Source of the DNA: an uncultured Holophagaceae bacterium
GTDB lineage: Bacteria; Acidobacteriota; Holophagae; Holophagales; Holophagaceae
DNA length: 40,157 nt
Direction of reading: 5' to 3'
Assembly (NCBI GenBank): GCA_903843705.1
Contig: CAIMQW010000084.1
Coordinates: 1 to 40,157 of the forward strand
The position numbers and the translations under genes are program-made. Of the stretch, positions 1 to 7,554 are shown one piece after another. Within the stretch, counting starts at the first letter, position 1, and every line of letters starts with the position of its first letter. The notes below the pieces were generated by a model. It was not told the origin of the DNA. It saw only the letters and a list, made by a program, of their open reading frames with translations, and searched no databases.

Positions 1-1
1 A

Positions 2-1234
2 GAAGTGGCCCGGCAGCTGCGCCTGCGCGATCTGGCGGGGCTCATCGCCATCGACTTCATCGACATGAAGCGCGAGAGCCACATCCGCGCCGTGCAGGAC
101 CGCCTGGTCGAGTGCCTCAAGGCCGACAAGGCCCGCATGGAAGTCGGGAAGATCAACCGCTTCGGCGTATTGGTCATGACCCGCCAGCGCATCCGCCCCA
201 GCCTCCAGCACGTGAACCACGAGACCTGCCCCACCTGCACCGGCACCGGCAAGGTCAAGACCATGGAGGCCCTGGTGCTGTCCGTGATGCGCCGGGTCCA
301 CGGCATCCTGGCCAAGGGCGGCATCGGCGAGATCCGCATCAAGCTGGCCCCTTCCATCGCCGCGGCGGTGCTGAACCAGAAGCGCCGTGAGCTGATCGCC
401 ATGGAAGAGCAGAGCGAGGCCAGGATCCTCATCCAGGCCGACTGGTCCATGAGCTACGGCGAGATGGCCGCCGAGATCGAGCGTGCCGAAGAGGCCCCGG
501 TCGAGAAGGTGACGACGCCCAAGCCGCCCCGCGAGAAGGGCTCCCCCGAGGACGAGACCGTGGTCCTGGGTGGCGACAGCCCCATCTCCTTCGAGAAGGC
601 CCTGGGCGAAAACACCAAGGACGCCAAGAAGGAAGCATTCAAATACGACCGCCGCGATGTGCAACGGGCGGCCCTCGATGAGCGGGAGCGCCTCCGTGCC
701 CTGTTCGAGAGCGCCAAGCCCGAGGATGAAGAGTCCGAGGAGAGCTCCGAGGACTCCGCGGACGAGGCCAAGGGCGATGGGACCAAGCGCAAGCGCCGCC
801 GTCGCCGCCGCAAGGGCGGTGCCGACCGGGCCGAAGGTGCCACCCAGGCCACGGGTGCCGAGTCTTCCGAGTTCCAGGACGACTCCCAGCCGGAGCCGCC
901 CACCTTCTCGGCCGACCTGGTCGCCAGCCTGCTGACGCCCAGCCCCCGGCCCCGGATTGGCGCCGCTGCCGTGGCCGCCCCGGCCGAGCCTGCCCCCGGC
1001 AAGCCCCGGCGCACCCCCCGGGCCAAGGTGGCCTCCACGCCGGAGCCTGCTCCTGTGGCGGCTCCCGAACCCGTGGCCGTGCCCCTGCCTGTGCCTGTGG
1101 CCGAGAAGCCGCTGAAGAAGAAGGCCGCGCCCAAGGTCAAGGTGCCGCCTGCCAAGAAGCCCAAGGCTGAGGCTCCCGTCGCGGAAGCTCCCAAGCCCAA
1201 GGCGACCCGAGTCAAGAAGCCCAAGGCTGAGTAG
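2..1234 (+). CDS. rng: Ribonuclease E/G family endoribonuclease, C-terminal part (5' end cut by window)
   Basis: RNase E/G cleaves single-stranded RNA and matures rRNA. The first visible residues (EVARQLRLRDLAGLIAIDFI) match the metal-site region of the catalytic domain, so the true start lies before base 1. The GTG at 5 is internal. The Zn-link motif CPTC at about residue 75 is the family's dimerising cysteine pair. From about residue 165 the protein becomes a long low-complexity tail: acidic Glu/Ser, then a basic patch (KRKRRRRRRK, about residue 263), then Lys/Ala/Pro-rich sequence ending in repeated KKPKAE. Such a tail resembles the degradosome/RNA-binding extension of RNase E more than the short RNase G. 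It is probably cotranscribed with the ZIP gene 6 bases downstream. The family assignment is firm; E versus G is not decided. Confidence 0.9.
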   Translation, partial: EVARQLRLRDLAGLIAIDFIDMKRESHIRAVQDRLVECLKADKARMEVGKINRFGVLVMTRQRIRPSLQHVNHETCPTCTGTGKVKTMEALVLSVMRRVHGILAKGGIGEIRIKLAPSIAAAVLNQKRRELIAMEEQSEARILIQADWSMSYGEMAAEIERAEEAPVEKVTTPKPPREKGSPEDETVVLGGDSPISFEKALGENTKDAKKEAFKYDRRDVQRAALDERERLRALFESAKPEDEESEESSEDSADEAKGDGTKRKRRRRRRKGGADRAEGATQATGAESSEFQDDSQPEPPTFSADLVASLLTPSPRPRIGAAAVAAPAEPAPGKPRRTPRAKVASTPEPAPVAAPEPVAVPLPVPVAEKPLKKKAAPKVKVPPAKKPKAEAPVAEAPKPKATRVKKPKAE

Positions 1235-1240
1235 CCGCCT

Positions 1241-1963
1241 GTGTCCGTCTACTGGCTGGCGCCCCTCGCCTCCCTGGCCACCCTCCTGGGTGGCTGGGGG
1301 GTGGTGCGCTTCCTGCAAGGACGGGCTCAGTTCATGCGCCTGCTTTCGGGCGTGGCGGCCGGCTACCTGCTGTCCCTGACCCTGGTGCGCATCATCCCCG
1401 AATCCCTGGAAGCCACCGGGGGCGAGGGCAACGCGCTGTGGGTGCTGGGCGGCTACCTGCTGGTCCACGTCATGGAACACGGCATCACGATGCACTTCCA
1501 CTACGGGGAAGAAACGCACAAGGACGGGAGCCCGCTGAGCGGCGTGCTGGCCCTGGTGGGCCTCTCCCTGCACAGCCTCATGGATGGCGTGGCCATCGCC
1601 GCGGCCCTCTCGACCAGCACCAACCTGGGCCCCCTGGTGGTGCTCGGCATCCTGCTGCACCGGATCCCGGAGGGGGGCACCATCTCCTCCATCTTCCTGG
1701 TGCGCGGCTTCGGCAACCGGGCGGCCCTCCTCGCGGCCGGCACCCTGGCGCTGGCGTCGCTCGTAGGTTCCGCCGGCCAGTCCCTCATGCACCTGCCCCT
1801 CGGGCCGATCCTGGGCCTGACCGCGGGCCTGGCCCTCTACGTGGCCAGCTCAGACCTGCTGCCTGAGGTGCAGAAGGTCTCGGGTCTCCGCGGCACCGTG
1901 GCGCTGCTGTCCGGTGTTGGCATCTTCCTCCTAAGCGCGCGGCTGCTGCCGCACCACCACTGA
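1241..1963 (+). CDS. ZIP family divalent metal transporter
   Basis: This is an inner-membrane metal-ion permease (Zn, Fe, Mn or similar). Its 240 residues hold eight hydrophobic segments, at about 4-24, 31-52, 65-82, 98-122, 128-147, 159-177, 186-206 and 218-236. The two ZIP metal-site helices are clear: HSLMDG in segment 4 (H111, D115) and HRIPEGG in segment 5 (H140, E144). A His-rich stretch between segments 3 and 4 (H76, H80, H85, H87, H93) fits the usual metal-binding loop. The start is GTG, 6 bases after the RNase stop; lptD starts 7 bases after this stop, so the three genes probably form one operon. Metal specificity cannot be read from the sequence. Confidence 0.85.
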   Translation: MSVYWLAPLASLATLLGGWGVVRFLQGRAQFMRLLSGVAAGYLLSLTLVRIIPESLEATGGEGNALWVLGGYLLVHVMEHGITMHFHYGEETHKDGSPLSGVLALVGLSLHSLMDGVAIAAALSTSTNLGPLVVLGILLHRIPEGGTISSIFLVRGFGNRAALLAAGTLALASLVGSAGQSLMHLPLGPILGLTAGLALYVASSDLLPEVQKVSGLRGTVALLSGVGIFLLSARLLPHHH

Positions 1964-1970
1964 GCGGCCC

Positions 1971-4280
1971 ATGCGCCGGATCGGGGTGGCGTTGCTCCTG
2001 TGCACCGGAACGGTGCTCCTGAAGGCCCAGAGCCTGCCAAGCCGGCCGGTGCTGGAGCTCCTGGATGCGCCGACCCCCGCGGAGCTGCTGCCTCTGCGCC
2101 CCTTCAGCCTCGAAGGTGGGCCGGGCACGTCCCGCGTGCCCTTCGACTGGCGCGGCGAGCGGGTGCGCGAGGCCGCCGATGTCTGGGTGCTGGAGCAGGG
2201 CGCCATCCAGGCGGAGGGCCTCCTTCTGCTGGCGGACCGCATCGAGTATCACCTCCGGGAGGGGCGCCTCGTCGCCCAGGGCCACATCCGCCTGGAAGGT
2301 CCGGACCTGAGGCTGCGCTGCGAGCGGCTGGAGATGGGCTGGACCACCCGCTCGGGCCAAGCCTGGGCCCTGCAGATGGACCTGCCGCCCACCTGGACCC
2401 TGCGCTCGGGCCATGTGGCCTTCACCACCCTGCGGACCTGGGCCTTCGACGCGGTGGAGCTGAGTCCCTGCCCGGAAGAGAAGCCGGGCTGGCGGGCCAA
2501 GCTATCGAGCCTGAAGGTGGATCTGGACGGCTTCGCCACCCTCAAGAACGCGCTCATCTACCTGGGGCCGGTGCCCACCTACTACTACGTTCCCTGGGCC
2601 ATCTACCCCGCCCAGGCGAACCGGGCCTCGGGCCTGCTGCCGCCCACGCTGGGACTGTCCAGCGCCTTCGGCACCACCGTGGGGCTGACCTACTACCAGG
2701 TGCTCGGTCCCACCGCGGACCTCACCCTCGCGCCGGAATACTTCAGCAAAGAGGGCACCCTGCTGGGCGGGGACCTGCGCTGGCGGCCTGACCTGACCCA
2801 TGAAGGCAGCCTCTCCGGCCAGACCATCCACCAGCGCAGCCTGGACACCACCCGCTACCGCTACACCCTCAAGGAGGTCTGGCAGCGGGAGGACGGCTGG
2901 CAGCTCACCGCGGATGTGAACCAGGCCTCGGACAACCTCGTCGACGCCGACTTCGGGAAGGGCCTCGGCTACCTGGGCAATACCAGCTTCGACTCGGCGC
3001 TCTACCTGGGCCGCAGCTTCAGCTTCGGGAACCTCAGCCTGTCCGCCGCCGAGCAGCGGAGCTTCTTCTTCACCAAGGACCAGGGCGACCCGTTCTACAG
3101 CAACGACTTTCCGGCGTCACTGCGCCGCCAGACGCTGCCCCAGGCCGAGTTCCGGTTCTTCCCTGTGCCCACATTGGGACCTCTCTACCTGGACGGCGGC
3201 GTTCGCCTGGGGCGGTTTGCCTACCGCATTGAAGGCAGCGCCACCGGCAACGACCAGGGCTATGCCTGGGACCGCCAGGACGCCAACGCCCGGCTGCACG
3301 GGCGATTGGGTCAGTGGGGTCCGTTCCGGGCGGACTTCGAGTTCATGGGCCGGGGGACGCACTACAGCAATACGCTGGCCTCGCCGGTCTTCGATCCCGC
3401 GACAGGGGTGAACGGCTCCAGCGTGAACCCCGCCACCAGTCCCTTCGAGGTGGATGGGGCAGCCGCCTCAAGGTTTCTTCTCTCCAGCCACCTGCGGCTC
3501 TCAGGCCCCCAGGTGGGGCGGTCGTTCACGGACGTCTCGCTCCTGGGCTATCACGGTGAGCTGAAGCACGTGGCCGAGCCCTATTTCGGCTTCACCGAAA
3601 CCAGCCGCTACGGCCAGGTGGGCGTGGTGCCGCGCTTCGATAGCGTGGACTCGAACCCCGGCGTCAACGACAGCGCCTCCGGCGAGCGCAGCTTCGAGCT
3701 GGGCCTCAAGCAGCACATCCTGGGCCGCTCGGGATCCGGCGTGACCTTCACCGATCTCGCCCGCCTGACGGTGTCCACCCGCTTCCACCTGACGCCCATC
3801 ATCCTCAGTGACGGGCGCTACAAGCAGGGCTGGTCCTCCGTGAACACGGACCTCGATGTGGAGCCGGACAACCGCTGGCGCATCAGCCTGCGCCGCTCCT
3901 CGGACCTCGGCACGGGCGGCTCGGACAATGCGGTCAGCGTGGACGTGAAGGGCAGCGAGGGAAACCGCTTCAACCTCGCCTACTTCTCCACGGGCATCAA
4001 CAGCTTCCTGGTGCGGCAGAGGGGGATTCAGTTCGGCGGCATCCAGCGCTTCCTGGACGATCGCTGTCGGCTGGAGTTCACGGCCAGCTACGACTACCAG
4101 AACCACGGCTTCGCCTCCAGCCAGGTGGCCCTGGCCTGGGTGGAGCCCTGCGTGGCTTATGTGCTCAAGTTCACCCACGTGGCCCTGAACACCTCGCTGC
4201 TGTCAGGAGGCAGGGAGGACCGGGTGGACCTCACCCTGACCCTGCGCGGTCTAGGCGACCTCTTCAGCTTCCGCTACTGA
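1971..4280 (+). CDS. lptD: LPS-assembly outer membrane protein LptD
   Basis: LptD is the beta-barrel that places lipopolysaccharide in the outer leaflet of the outer membrane. At 769 residues it has the normal family length. Residues 1-20 are a signal peptide (hydrophobic run, then LKAQ). Residues about 50-135 form the periplasmic OstA/LptA-like beta-jellyroll (for example ADRIEYHLREGRLVAQGHIR). The segment YLGPVPTYYYVPWAIYP followed by SGLLPP (about 195-225) is the typical start of the barrel. The rest alternates aromatic and polar residues and ends in an aromatic residue (FSFRY), as outer-membrane barrels do. It shows that the organism makes LPS, consistent with kdsB and gmhB nearby. It converges on the GGDEF gene with 10 bases between stops. 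Confidence 0.88.
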   Translation: MRRIGVALLLCTGTVLLKAQSLPSRPVLELLDAPTPAELLPLRPFSLEGGPGTSRVPFDWRGERVREAADVWVLEQGAIQAEGLLLLADRIEYHLREGRLVAQGHIRLEGPDLRLRCERLEMGWTTRSGQAWALQMDLPPTWTLRSGHVAFTTLRTWAFDAVELSPCPEEKPGWRAKLSSLKVDLDGFATLKNALIYLGPVPTYYYVPWAIYPAQANRASGLLPPTLGLSSAFGTTVGLTYYQVLGPTADLTLAPEYFSKEGTLLGGDLRWRPDLTHEGSLSGQTIHQRSLDTTRYRYTLKEVWQREDGWQLTADVNQASDNLVDADFGKGLGYLGNTSFDSALYLGRSFSFGNLSLSAAEQRSFFFTKDQGDPFYSNDFPASLRRQTLPQAEFRFFPVPTLGPLYLDGGVRLGRFAYRIEGSATGNDQGYAWDRQDANARLHGRLGQWGPFRADFEFMGRGTHYSNTLASPVFDPATGVNGSSVNPATSPFEVDGAAASRFLLSSHLRLSGPQVGRSFTDVSLLGYHGELKHVAEPYFGFTETSRYGQVGVVPRFDSVDSNPGVNDSASGERSFELGLKQHILGRSGSGVTFTDLARLTVSTRFHLTPIILSDGRYKQGWSSVNTDLDVEPDNRWRISLRRSSDLGTGGSDNAVSVDVKGSEGNRFNLAYFSTGINSFLVRQRGIQFGGIQRFLDDRCRLEFTASYDYQNHGFASSQVALAWVEPCVAYVLKFTHVALNTSLLSGGREDRVDLTLTLRGLGDLFSFRY

Positions 4281-4290
4281 CCGCACGGGT

Positions 4291-5667
4291 CTAGGGCTTG
4301 CTGTCCGGCGGCGCGGTAGGCTCGAGGCCCCCGAAGACCACCACCCGGTTGCGACCCAGGCTCTTGGCCCGGTAGAGCGCTTGATCTACCTGGGACAGCA
4401 GTTCAGAGATAGTGGTCGCCCCGGGACCACCCACGCCGAAGCTCATGGTGGGGAAGATCGTCTGGCCGTTGGGCAGCAGAATGGGTTCCTCATCGATGCG
4501 GCTACGCAGCTTTTCGCCGACCTCGGCCCCGGCCTTCAGGCTGGTCTCGGTCAGGAGGACGGCGAACTCCTCGCCCCCGATGCGAAAGGCCAGATCAGAC
4601 TTGCGCAGGGCGGACCGGAGCCGGACCGAGAGCTGCCGCAGCACCTCGTCACCCACCGGATGGCCGAAGCGGTCGTTGATGAGCTTGAAGTGGTCCACAT
4701 CCCCGATAAGCAGGACGAAGGCGCGGCGGTGGCGCTCCCACTGCCGCAGGGCGTGCTCCATGTTCTGGTCGAAGGCGCGGCGGTTGAGCAGCTCCGTGAG
4801 CGGGTCCGTGAGCACTTCGTTGCGCAGGGTCGCGGCCTCGACCTCAAGCAGGCTGCGGTGGGCACGGAGGTCATGGAGGGCTGACTCGTACTCGGCCTGG
4901 ACGCGCCGCGCATGCAGGAACTCGATGGCGCGACGGCAGGCATGGATCAGCCGGGGCGCTGGGAGGGGCAGGGGCACCCAGTCCGAGATCCCCGCGAGGA
5001 TCAGCTTCCGCTGGTCCGCCTCCGTCTTCACCTGTCCCACCAGAATCGTATACAGCAGGTGGTTCTGATCCCGCAGCCGGGCCAGCACGGACAGGGCGCC
5101 CGGCACGCCGCCGGCGGAGAGCCCCAGCAAGAGGACGGGGGACTTCAGGCTCTGCTGGGCTTCCGCGGCGTTGCGAGCGGGGGGCGTGTAGAGCTCCATG
5201 CCGATGTGCTGGAGCATCTCCCGGGCCCGCTGAGCAAGGTCCCCCTGGAGGCCCACCCCGAGCACAGGTACCCGCTGGCCCCCCGCCTTGGTGTGCCCCC
5301 CGGCCATCACGGGACCCAGGCGGTTCAGGAGCTGCTGGATGCTGCTGGTGGTGAGGATGAACCCGTCCCCCTCGCTGTCCTTCAGGGCCAGGCGTTCCTG
5401 GTCGCTGGGAGGGTGATCGATAATCAGGAAGATGGGCAGGTTCTGGAAGAGCACCCGGGCCTCACCGCGCAGCAACCGCGAGAGCCGGAAGCCGTCCATG
5501 GGCTCCCCGGTCGAGTCCACCACCAGGACCTGGACCTCGCCCCAGGCATCCTTGGCCAGGGCCTCCAGGGGGTCCCCGGCCTGGAGGATGCTGTGCCCAG
5601 CCCCCTCGAAGGCCATGCGAAGGCGCTCTACGAGGTCGGCATGTCGGGAAATGACAAGTAGATTCAT
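4291..5667 (-). CDS. Diguanylate cyclase with two degenerate receiver domains
   Basis: This protein makes c-di-GMP. Numbered from ATG 5667 it has 458 residues: receiver-like domain 1 (about 1-120), receiver-like domain 2 (about 132-250), a coiled coil and a GGDEF domain (about 290-450). The active-site loop is GGEEF (364-368). RKSD five residues before it is an intact inhibitory RxxD site. Receiver 1 keeps a possible Asp (VVDSTGEPMDGF, D51) but begins LLVISRH, without the usual acidic pair. Receiver 2 (LLLGLSAGG) lacks the Asp altogether. The in-frame GTG at 5691 would add eight residues; ATG 5667 is preferred because the receiver fold starts there and a -10-like TCTAAT lies about 40 bases upstream. 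No good Shine-Dalgarno is visible at either. Confidence 0.88.
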   Translation of the reverse strand: MNLLVISRHADLVERLRMAFEGAGHSILQAGDPLEALAKDAWGEVQVLVVDSTGEPMDGFRLSRLLRGEARVLFQNLPIFLIIDHPPSDQERLALKDSEGDGFILTTSSIQQLLNRLGPVMAGGHTKAGGQRVPVLGVGLQGDLAQRAREMLQHIGMELYTPPARNAAEAQQSLKSPVLLLGLSAGGVPGALSVLARLRDQNHLLYTILVGQVKTEADQRKLILAGISDWVPLPLPAPRLIHACRRAIEFLHARRVQAEYESALHDLRAHRSLLEVEAATLRNEVLTDPLTELLNRRAFDQNMEHALRQWERHRRAFVLLIGDVDHFKLINDRFGHPVGDEVLRQLSVRLRSALRKSDLAFRIGGEEFAVLLTETSLKAGAEVGEKLRSRIDEEPILLPNGQTIFPTMSFGVGGPGATTISELLSQVDQALYRAKSLGRNRVVVFGGLEPTAPPDSKP

Positions 5668-5706
5668 GAGATGGCCATAGGCAGAGGCCACACCATGTTA
5701 AGTCCA

Positions 5707-5712
5707 ATTAGA
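5707..5712 (-). promoter_or_regulatory. Possible -10 box for the GGDEF gene
   Basis: On the minus strand TCTAAT matches the TATAAT consensus at five of six bases. It lies between the trxB terminator candidate and the GGDEF start. Transcription would begin near 5700, giving a leader of about 33 bases to ATG 5667. No convincing -35 is present at 17 bases, so this is weak. Confidence 0.25.
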
Positions 5713-5723
5713 CTCTGATGCCG

Positions 5724-5751
5724 AAAAAATCGACTAGATTATGATCTCGAT
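5724..5751 (-). terminator. Probable intrinsic terminator after trxB
   Basis: Starting 4 bases past the trxB stop on the minus strand, ATCGA at one end pairs with TCGAT at the other. An inner GAT/ATC pairing closes a CATA loop, with a 3-base bulge (TAG) on one side. A run of six T follows. The stem is AT-rich and interrupted, so it is weaker than a classic terminator, but hairpin plus U-tract is in the right place. Confidence 0.45.
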
Positions 5752-5754
5752 GCC

Positions 5755-6723
5755 CTACTCGGCGAGGCCCTTTTCGACCAGCCAGCGCTCGGCGTCGATG
5801 GCGGCCATGCAGCCGCTGCCGGCGGCGGTGATGGCCTGCCGATAGGTGTGGTCCTGCACATCGCCGCAGGCGAAGACGCCTTCGATCGAGGTGCGGCTGG
5901 AGCCCTTCTCCACCTGCAGGTAGCCCGTCTCGTCCATGGGCAATTGGCCCGCAAACAGGCTGGTGTTGGGCTGGTGGCCGATGGCCACGAAGAGGCCATC
6001 GATGGACAGCTCGGAAATTGAGCCGTCCAGGGTGTCCTGCAGCTTCAGGGCGCGGACCTTCTCGACCTTCTCGCCCATGGGGGTCTCGAGGATGGTGGTG
6101 AGGACGTCCAGGACGGTCTTGTTCCATACGGGATGGATCTTCTCGTTGGCCAGGGCCCGGTCCTGCATGGCCTTGGAGGCCCTGAGCCGATCGCGGCGGT
6201 GGATGAGGTGGACCTTGGAGGCGAACTTGGTCAGGAAGATGGCCTCCTCGGCCGCGGTGTCGCCCCCACCCACCACGGCGATCTCCTTGCCCCGGTAGAA
6301 GAAACCATCGCAGGTGGCGCAGGCGCTGACGCCCCCGCCGGACCGGGAGAGGTCCTCGTCCTTGCCGATTCCCAGCCACTTGGCCGAGGCCCCAGTGGCA
6401 ATGATCACGGCGTCGGCGGTGTACTCGTCCTTGTCCGTGGTGAGGCGGAAGGGGCGGGCCTGGAGGTCGGCTTTCAGGACGGTCTCAGAGTTGATCACGG
6501 TTCCGAAGCGGAGGACCTGTTCGCGCATCTCATCCATGAGGGCCGGGCCGGCGATGCCGTGGCGGAAGCCGGGGAAGTTCTCGACCTCCGTGGTGATGGT
6601 GAGCTGGCCGCCGGGCTGGGCGCCTTCGAGCACCAGTGGTTCCAGGTTGGCCCGTGAGGTGTAGAGGGCCGCGGTATAGCCTGCGGGGCCGGTTCCGATC
6701 ACGACGACTTTATGGTGGCTCAC
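5755..6723 (-). CDS. trxB: Thioredoxin-disulfide reductase
   Basis: This cytoplasmic flavoprotein uses NADPH to reduce thioredoxin. At 322 residues it has the usual length. The FAD-binding Rossmann motif is GTGPAGYTAA (10-19), the redox-active pair is CATC (C135, C138) and the NADPH motif is VGGGDTAAEEA. The C-terminal FAD segment ACGDVQD followed by RQAITAAGSGC is typical. The start is GTG, with AGGAG five bases upstream (AGGAG-TCTTC-GTG). It lies 45 bases behind kdsB on the same strand and is probably cotranscribed with it; a terminator candidate follows. A ferredoxin-dependent variant cannot be excluded from sequence alone, although the NADPH motif looks normal. Confidence 0.93.
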   Translation of the reverse strand: MSHHKVVVIGTGPAGYTAALYTSRANLEPLVLEGAQPGGQLTITTEVENFPGFRHGIAGPALMDEMREQVLRFGTVINSETVLKADLQARPFRLTTDKDEYTADAVIIATGASAKWLGIGKDEDLSRSGGGVSACATCDGFFYRGKEIAVVGGGDTAAEEAIFLTKFASKVHLIHRRDRLRASKAMQDRALANEKIHPVWNKTVLDVLTTILETPMGEKVEKVRALKLQDTLDGSISELSIDGLFVAIGHQPNTSLFAGQLPMDETGYLQVEKGSSRTSIEGVFACGDVQDHTYRQAITAAGSGCMAAIDAERWLVEKGLAE

Positions 6724-6768
6724 GAAGACTCCTGGCGATGAACGGGACCCTCGGCCCCGTCCCTCAGT

Positions 6769-7554
6769 CTACCGCGCCAGGCCCCGCTCCCGGAGGAGGG
6801 CCTCGACGGCCGGGACATCACCCGGAACGTCCACGCCGAGACTCAGATGGGGCGTGTCAGCCACGCCGATGGCCATGCCCGAGGCCAGCGCCCGGAGCTG
6901 TTCCAGCATTTCCAACTGCTCCAGCGGGTGCTGCGGCAGCCGGGTGAAGGCCTGCAGGGCCTCGGGCCGGTAAGCGTAGAGGCCCAGGTGGCGCCGGAAA
7001 TGGGCCAGCTGGCCGGGCGTCATCCAGGGCCGGAAGTCCTGCTCGAAGATGGTGGCATTCCGCAGGTAGGGGATGGGGCTGCGGCTGAAGTAGAGCGCCC
7101 GCTGTCGGTCATCCACCACCACCTTCACGGCATTGGGGTTGAACAGCTCATCGACGCTTGCGAAGGAACAGGCGGCGGTGGCCATGGGGAGGTCCGGATG
7201 TGCCTGCATGAGCGCCACCACCGCGGCCACGGTCTCGGGATGCATGGCGGGTTCGTCGCCCTGCAGGTTCAGGACGCAGTCGTAGGTCTCGCCCAGGGTG
7301 GCCAGGGCTGCTGCCACGCGGTCCGTGCCCGAGGGTAGGGCGGCCTCGGTCATCACGGCCTCACCCCCAAAGCCCCGCACGGCACTGGCGATACGGTCGT
7401 CATCGGTGGCCACCACCACTCGGTCCACGCCCCGGGCGCGCTGGGCCGCCTCGAAGACCCACTGGATCATGGGCCGGCCGGCGATGAGGGCCAGGGGCTT
7501 GCCCGGGAACCGGGAGGCCTGGAAGCGGGACGGGAGGACAGCGAGGGTGCGCAT
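6769..7554 (-). CDS. kdsB: 3-deoxy-manno-octulosonate cytidylyltransferase (CMP-Kdo synthetase)
   Basis: The enzyme activates Kdo with CTP for LPS inner-core synthesis, in the cytoplasm. The 261 residues match the family length (about 250). The nucleotide loop is PSRFQASRFPGKPL (8-21), close to the family's PARxxSTRLPGKPL. SGTDR (75-79) and LQGDEP (97-102) are the CTP/Mg signatures, and FSRSPIPY follows later. The start is ATG 7554 and no strong Shine-Dalgarno is visible. It diverges from the cheA-like gene, whose ATG candidate at 7553 would overlap this start codon. Together with lptD and the GmhB-like gene it supports a full LPS pathway. Confidence 0.93.
   Translation of the reverse strand: MRTLAVLPSRFQASRFPGKPLALIAGRPMIQWVFEAAQRARGVDRVVVATDDDRIASAVRGFGGEAVMTEAALPSGTDRVAAALATLGETYDCVLNLQGDEPAMHPETVAAVVALMQAHPDLPMATAACSFASVDELFNPNAVKVVVDDRQRALYFSRSPIPYLRNATIFEQDFRPWMTPGQLAHFRRHLGLYAYRPEALQAFTRLPQHPLEQLEMLEQLRALASGMAIGVADTPHLSLGVDVPGDVPAVEALLRERGLAR

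Noticed and set aside
4270..4300. GACC...GGTC hairpin between lptD and the GGDEF gene as a bidirectional terminator
   Set aside because: Only four base pairs and no T-tract on either strand.
7298..7552. Upstream extension of the cheA-like frame into kdsB
   Set aside because: These residues are antisense to conserved kdsB sequence and low in complexity; the HPt domain begins well after 7553.
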